Shown here piece by piece: positions 61,387-64,000 of a stretch of 64,000 nucleotides of DNA. The notes beneath the pieces are model-generated. The model was not told where the DNA came from. It was given only the letters and a program-made list of their open reading frames with translations, and made no database searches. The stretch is from NCBI RefSeq assembly GCF_003332885.2, contig NZ_QOWJ01000007.1, forward strand, positions 124,001 to 188,000, written 5' to 3'. Source of the stretch: Paracnuella aquatica (GTDB lineage: Bacteria; Bacteroidota; Bacteroidia; Chitinophagales; Chitinophagaceae). The number at the start of each line of letters is the position of its first letter. The first letter of the stretch is position 1. The position numbers and the translations under genes were made by a program.

Positions 61387-61458
61387 GCTGCGCAGCGTTA
61401 CCGAACGTATAAGTGTGCGACGCAACAGGCGCTACATAGTATTGATGCAGCCGGGTAC
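61387..61458 (-). repeat. Family K repeat after the AI-2E family gene
   Basis: A 72-bp copy, read on the minus strand from GTACCCGGC to GCTGCGCAGC, starting 7 nt after the stop codon of the permease gene. Orientation and distance equal those of the copy after zapA. Confidence 0.88.
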
Positions 61459-61465
61459 AAAAAAA

Positions 61466-62668
61466 TTATTCTTTAGGTTCTTTTTTGTCGTCTTCGCCCT
61501 TGGGTGGAGTGGGCGTTGGTTTGCCCTCCTTGTCGGTGGGTTCGATCTCGTTTTGCACTTCCAGTTTCTTTTGCACTTTGCGGCTGCCCAGGCGGAACAC
61601 CGGGAAATTCATGGGGCTGTATTTGGGCTTTTCGTCGCCAAACAGCACACCCCATTGTTTGAGGTTGGAGGTGCGGTCGAATACAATTTTCATGACCGCA
61701 ATGAGCGGCAGCGACAGGAACATGCCCGACACGCCGGCCATGGCACCGGCCACAATTACACCGATGATTGTAATGAGTGCGTTGATCTTTACTTTGGAGC
61801 CCACGATGCGCGGCATCAGGATGTTGTTATCGAGAAACTGCACGAATGCAATGGTGCCCAGTACAGCAAATATGGGCCACACTTCCTGCGAAGAAGACAG
61901 TGTAAGCAGCACGCCGATTAGGTTGCCGATGAGTGCGCCCACATACGGAATAAGGTTGAGTATGGCAAAAATAACCCCAATAAGGATGGCGTGTTTGATG
62001 CCAATGAGCAACAAAATGCCACCCAATAAAACAGTGATGTACGTGATTTGAATGAGCAGCCCGCCGAGATAACTTTTAATGATCACTTCCGACTCCCGCA
62101 TTACTTCCTCCACCTGTTTATGGCTTTCGGGCGGAAACCAAAGGAACACAAAGCGCAGCAACAGGTTTTTGTAATACAGCAGCAGGAAAATATAAATGGG
62201 CAGGAGGCCAATGAACACAAAAATGCCCGTAACCGATGATGCTGCTGTGCCGGCAAAACCACCAGCCCAGTTGAGCAGCTTTTCGTTTTGCTGGTTGAGA
62301 AGTTCTACCTGCCGTGCAGTGGACACGCCAGTGAGGCCCTGCAGCCAGGCGCTCAGCGAGTTGAGGTGCAGCGTAACGTTTTTGCGGATCTGCGGAAAAT
62401 CGTTTACGACCAAGGATAGTTGTGCGGAAAAAAACCAGATGAGGCCGGCCAGCACCAATACCAGCATCAGCAGGGCTAGTGAAATAGACAGCGCTTCGCC
62501 CAGTTTCCGGTTGCGCAAAAACCGGTACACCGGCAGCAGCATAATGGCCAGGAAAAAGGCCATGAGCAGCGGGGTAATGATGTTTTGGCCTACGATGATG
62601 ATGGACCCCAAAAAGTAAAGCCCCATGAGCTCAATGGCCCTGCGGACGGTCAGCGGCATTTTTTCCAT
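61466..62668 (-). CDS. AI-2E family permease
   Basis: A 400-residue polytopic membrane protein with about eight helices and the family stretches QNIITPLLMAFFLAIMLLPV, GGLLIQITYITVLLGGILLLIG, LIPYVGALIGNLIGVLLTL and FLDNNILMPRIVGSKVKINALITIIGVIVAGAMAG. The family includes TqsA-like and putative exporter or antiporter proteins, so autoinducer transport is not implied. It ends with a polar tail (KEGKPTPTPPKGEDDKKEPKE). A family K repeat follows the stop codon. Confidence 0.92.
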   Translation of the reverse strand: MEKMPLTVRRAIELMGLYFLGSIIIVGQNIITPLLMAFFLAIMLLPVYRFLRNRKLGEALSISLALLMLVLVLAGLIWFFSAQLSLVVNDFPQIRKNVTLHLNSLSAWLQGLTGVSTARQVELLNQQNEKLLNWAGGFAGTAASSVTGIFVFIGLLPIYIFLLLYYKNLLLRFVFLWFPPESHKQVEEVMRESEVIIKSYLGGLLIQITYITVLLGGILLLIGIKHAILIGVIFAILNLIPYVGALIGNLIGVLLTLSSSQEVWPIFAVLGTIAFVQFLDNNILMPRIVGSKVKINALITIIGVIVAGAMAGVSGMFLSLPLIAVMKIVFDRTSNLKQWGVLFGDEKPKYSPMNFPVFRLGSRKVQKKLEVQNEIEPTDKEGKPTPTPPKGEDDKKEPKE

Positions 62669-62722
62669 ACAAAGGTTTTGACGGCGGCACTAGGGGCATG
62701 ATAAAACCGGGCCAAGCGGAAT

Positions 62723-62948
62723 GAATGTCGAACAGACGAACAAGGAACTGATGAATGACGAAGTTGGATGATTGATGAATTATTAATTATGGATTATTAA
62801 TTATTGGGGCTGCTCAATTCATAACTTATAATTCATCATTCACAATTTCTCTCTTCCTTCTGCGGTTCGTCATTCCTTGTTCCTTGTTCGTTATTCTTTC
62901 TGAAATTCTTCTGTTCGTCTGTTCCTTGTTCGTCTGTTCGACATTCCT
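62723..62948. repeat. Family A composite palindrome (best-preserved copy)
   Basis: The outer 26-bp arms 62723-62748 (GAATGTCGAACAGACGAAC, then AAGGAAC) and 62921-62946 are perfect complements. Inner words include GAACAAGGAACAAGG on the minus strand. The AT core has GATGAATTATTAATTATGG and inverted AATTCATAACTTATAATTC. On the minus strand it begins 3-5 nt after the stop codon of the partial outer-membrane gene. Confidence 0.93.
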
Positions 62949-62951
62949 GTC

Positions 62952-64000
62952 TTAAAACCAAAACTCTCTCCGTCCCATATTCCAGCGGAAGCCGGCGGAA
63001 ACAATGGTGGTTTTGCGGGCAGCACGGCCTTCGGGCTTTTCGTTGCGGATGGTGGCACCGGCATCTAAAAACATGTTTTGTTTTAGCTCATACGATACGT
63101 TGAACAGGGCCATTGCCACATCGGTGCGGAGGCCGGAGCCAATGTTGAAGCCATAGACTTTGCCATCACGGAACTGCGGCGAGTTGGGTAAAAAAATGTT
63201 GCTGCCAAACGAAGCTGCGCTGGAGTCGCGGCCCTGGAAATAATACATGCCGCGGGCATTGAGTGTAAGCCGCGGAATGGGCTGGTAGCGCAGCACGCCC
63301 ATCACCTCCTGAAAGTTGGCCCCAACGGGATGCGCCAGCGGCTGGTTGTAATGCGTGTAGTTGGCAATGGAGTCGTCGTGTGAATAGGTAAACGGCCGAA
63401 CCCTGTTGGCTTCCAATTGCAAATCGAGGTTGTTGATGCCCAGCACATCAATGTATTTAGCGCCCAGTTGCCAACCCCATTTATTGGCCCACCAGCCGCG
63501 GTTGTCGCGGAGTTCTTTCAGTTTAAATTCATCCAATAAAAGCTGCCCGTAAAATTGAAAACGTTTGGCGGCGTTTGCTTTAAAATCAATACCGGCCACT
63601 GCATTGTCGTTCGATCCGTTCTGCTGCTCCACCGACCGCAGAAAGATGATGGGGTTGAGGTAGGTAAAATCAAACCGGTTGGGGCGGCCAAATACGACGC
63701 CTTCAAACAACCCGATGTTGAGCCAGCGGGTAACGGCCAGATCTAGGTGGTGCATGGCCGCATATTTTTTCTTTAGCAACCGGTCGGCGCCGCGTGGCTC
63801 GGTGGCCTGCAGCTCCATGAAAATATTCTGGTAATTGAATTTCCAGATTCGGGTATTGAGCTTCAAAAAAAGCGTGTTGTTCGAAAAGTCGCTCAAGAAA
63901 AGACTACGTTGGCCGTTGCCGATAAAATTGCGGTCGTAGCCAAAGGAGATGTCGATGTATTTGGCCGCGTTTACCGAAAAATAACCGCGGGCATCAAAGT
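62952..64000 (-). CDS. Outer membrane protein, capsule-assembly/gliding (RemB/Wzi-like), partial
   Basis: The gene runs off the right edge of the window; about 349 C-terminal codons are seen, with no start. The frame reads FGYDRNFIGNGQRSLFLSDF near its visible N-terminal end. This is a pattern of Bacteroidota outer-membrane proteins annotated as capsule assembly Wzi family or gliding motility RemB. It continues with alternating aromatic beta strands (RLTLNARGMYYFQG) and closes VSAGFRWNMGRREFWF, a barrel-like end. Role inferred: surface polysaccharide or motility. Confidence 0.7.
   Translation of the reverse strand, partial: FDARGYFSVNAAKYIDISFGYDRNFIGNGQRSLFLSDFSNNTLFLKLNTRIWKFNYQNIFMELQATEPRGADRLLKKKYAAMHHLDLAVTRWLNIGLFEGVVFGRPNRFDFTYLNPIIFLRSVEQQNGSNDNAVAGIDFKANAAKRFQFYGQLLLDEFKLKELRDNRGWWANKWGWQLGAKYIDVLGINNLDLQLEANRVRPFTYSHDDSIANYTHYNQPLAHPVGANFQEVMGVLRYQPIPRLTLNARGMYYFQGRDSSAASFGSNIFLPNSPQFRDGKVYGFNIGSGLRTDVAMALFNVSYELKQNMFLDAGATIRNEKPEGRAARKTTIVSAGFRWNMGRREFWF

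Noticed and set aside
1-64000. CRISPR array, prophage or integrated plasmid
   Set aside because: No regularly spaced direct repeats, phage structural genes, integrases, relaxases or insertion-sequence transposases were seen; the repeats found are inverted and intergenic.

Overview
The window is a stretch of chromosome from a member of the Bacteroidota, most likely Chitinophagaceae or a close relative. The signs are a SusC/SusD pair, four secreted proteins with type IX secretion (T9SS) C-terminal signals, a PorT-like protein, menaquinone methyltransferase UbiE, several TAnnTTTG promoter boxes of the Bacteroidota type, weak or absent Shine-Dalgarno sequences, and housekeeping genes typical of the phylum. 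No insertion sequence, prophage or CRISPR array is visible. About 45 protein genes and one tRNA-Leu are supported.

Layout. 1-14 kb holds a rifamycin ADP-ribosyltransferase (arr) and core genes: trigger factor, tRNA-Leu, RelA/SpoT, PurA, an acidic small protein with PabB, a lytic transglycosylase, TatA-GatA, L19, a four-helix-bundle gene on the opposite strand to its neighbours, RNase Y and ZapA. 14-20 kb holds a response regulator, a DUF2721 membrane protein, a lipoprotein, an ABC exporter and the YifB ATPase. 20.4-24.6 kb is a compact biosynthetic cassette (UbiA prenyltransferase, type III polyketide synthase, methyltransferase, FAD oxidoreductase). 24.7-34.2 kb holds a CoA-binding protein, a secreted metalloprotease with a small secreted partner, a YkuK-like protein, EngB, UbiE, a large T9SS cargo and PorT. 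34.3-41.8 kb is a polysaccharide utilisation locus (two GH43 enzymes, SusD, SusC). 42-64 kb holds a baeRF-like protein, a T9SS type B cargo, PdxJ, a metallo-beta-lactamase-fold hydrolase, a thiolase, PyrD, a coiled-coil protein, PheT, a delta-60-repeat secreted protein, DnaB, RsmE, a DUF2911 protein, an AI-2E family permease and a partial outer-membrane/gliding protein.

The most unusual signal is between the genes. Where a gene lacks a classical GC hairpin plus T-run, its stop codon is often followed within 0-15 nt by one arm of a long inverted repeat built from short echoing words. The other arm lies at the 3' end of the convergent neighbour, or directly before the next start codon. At least ten word families occur (labelled A-K below). 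Some recur at unrelated loci in the window, one is nested inside another, and one flanks the four-helix-bundle gene. These elements appear to do the work of terminators or 3' UTRs but look like dispersed repeats. They are the best candidate here for an undescribed system.
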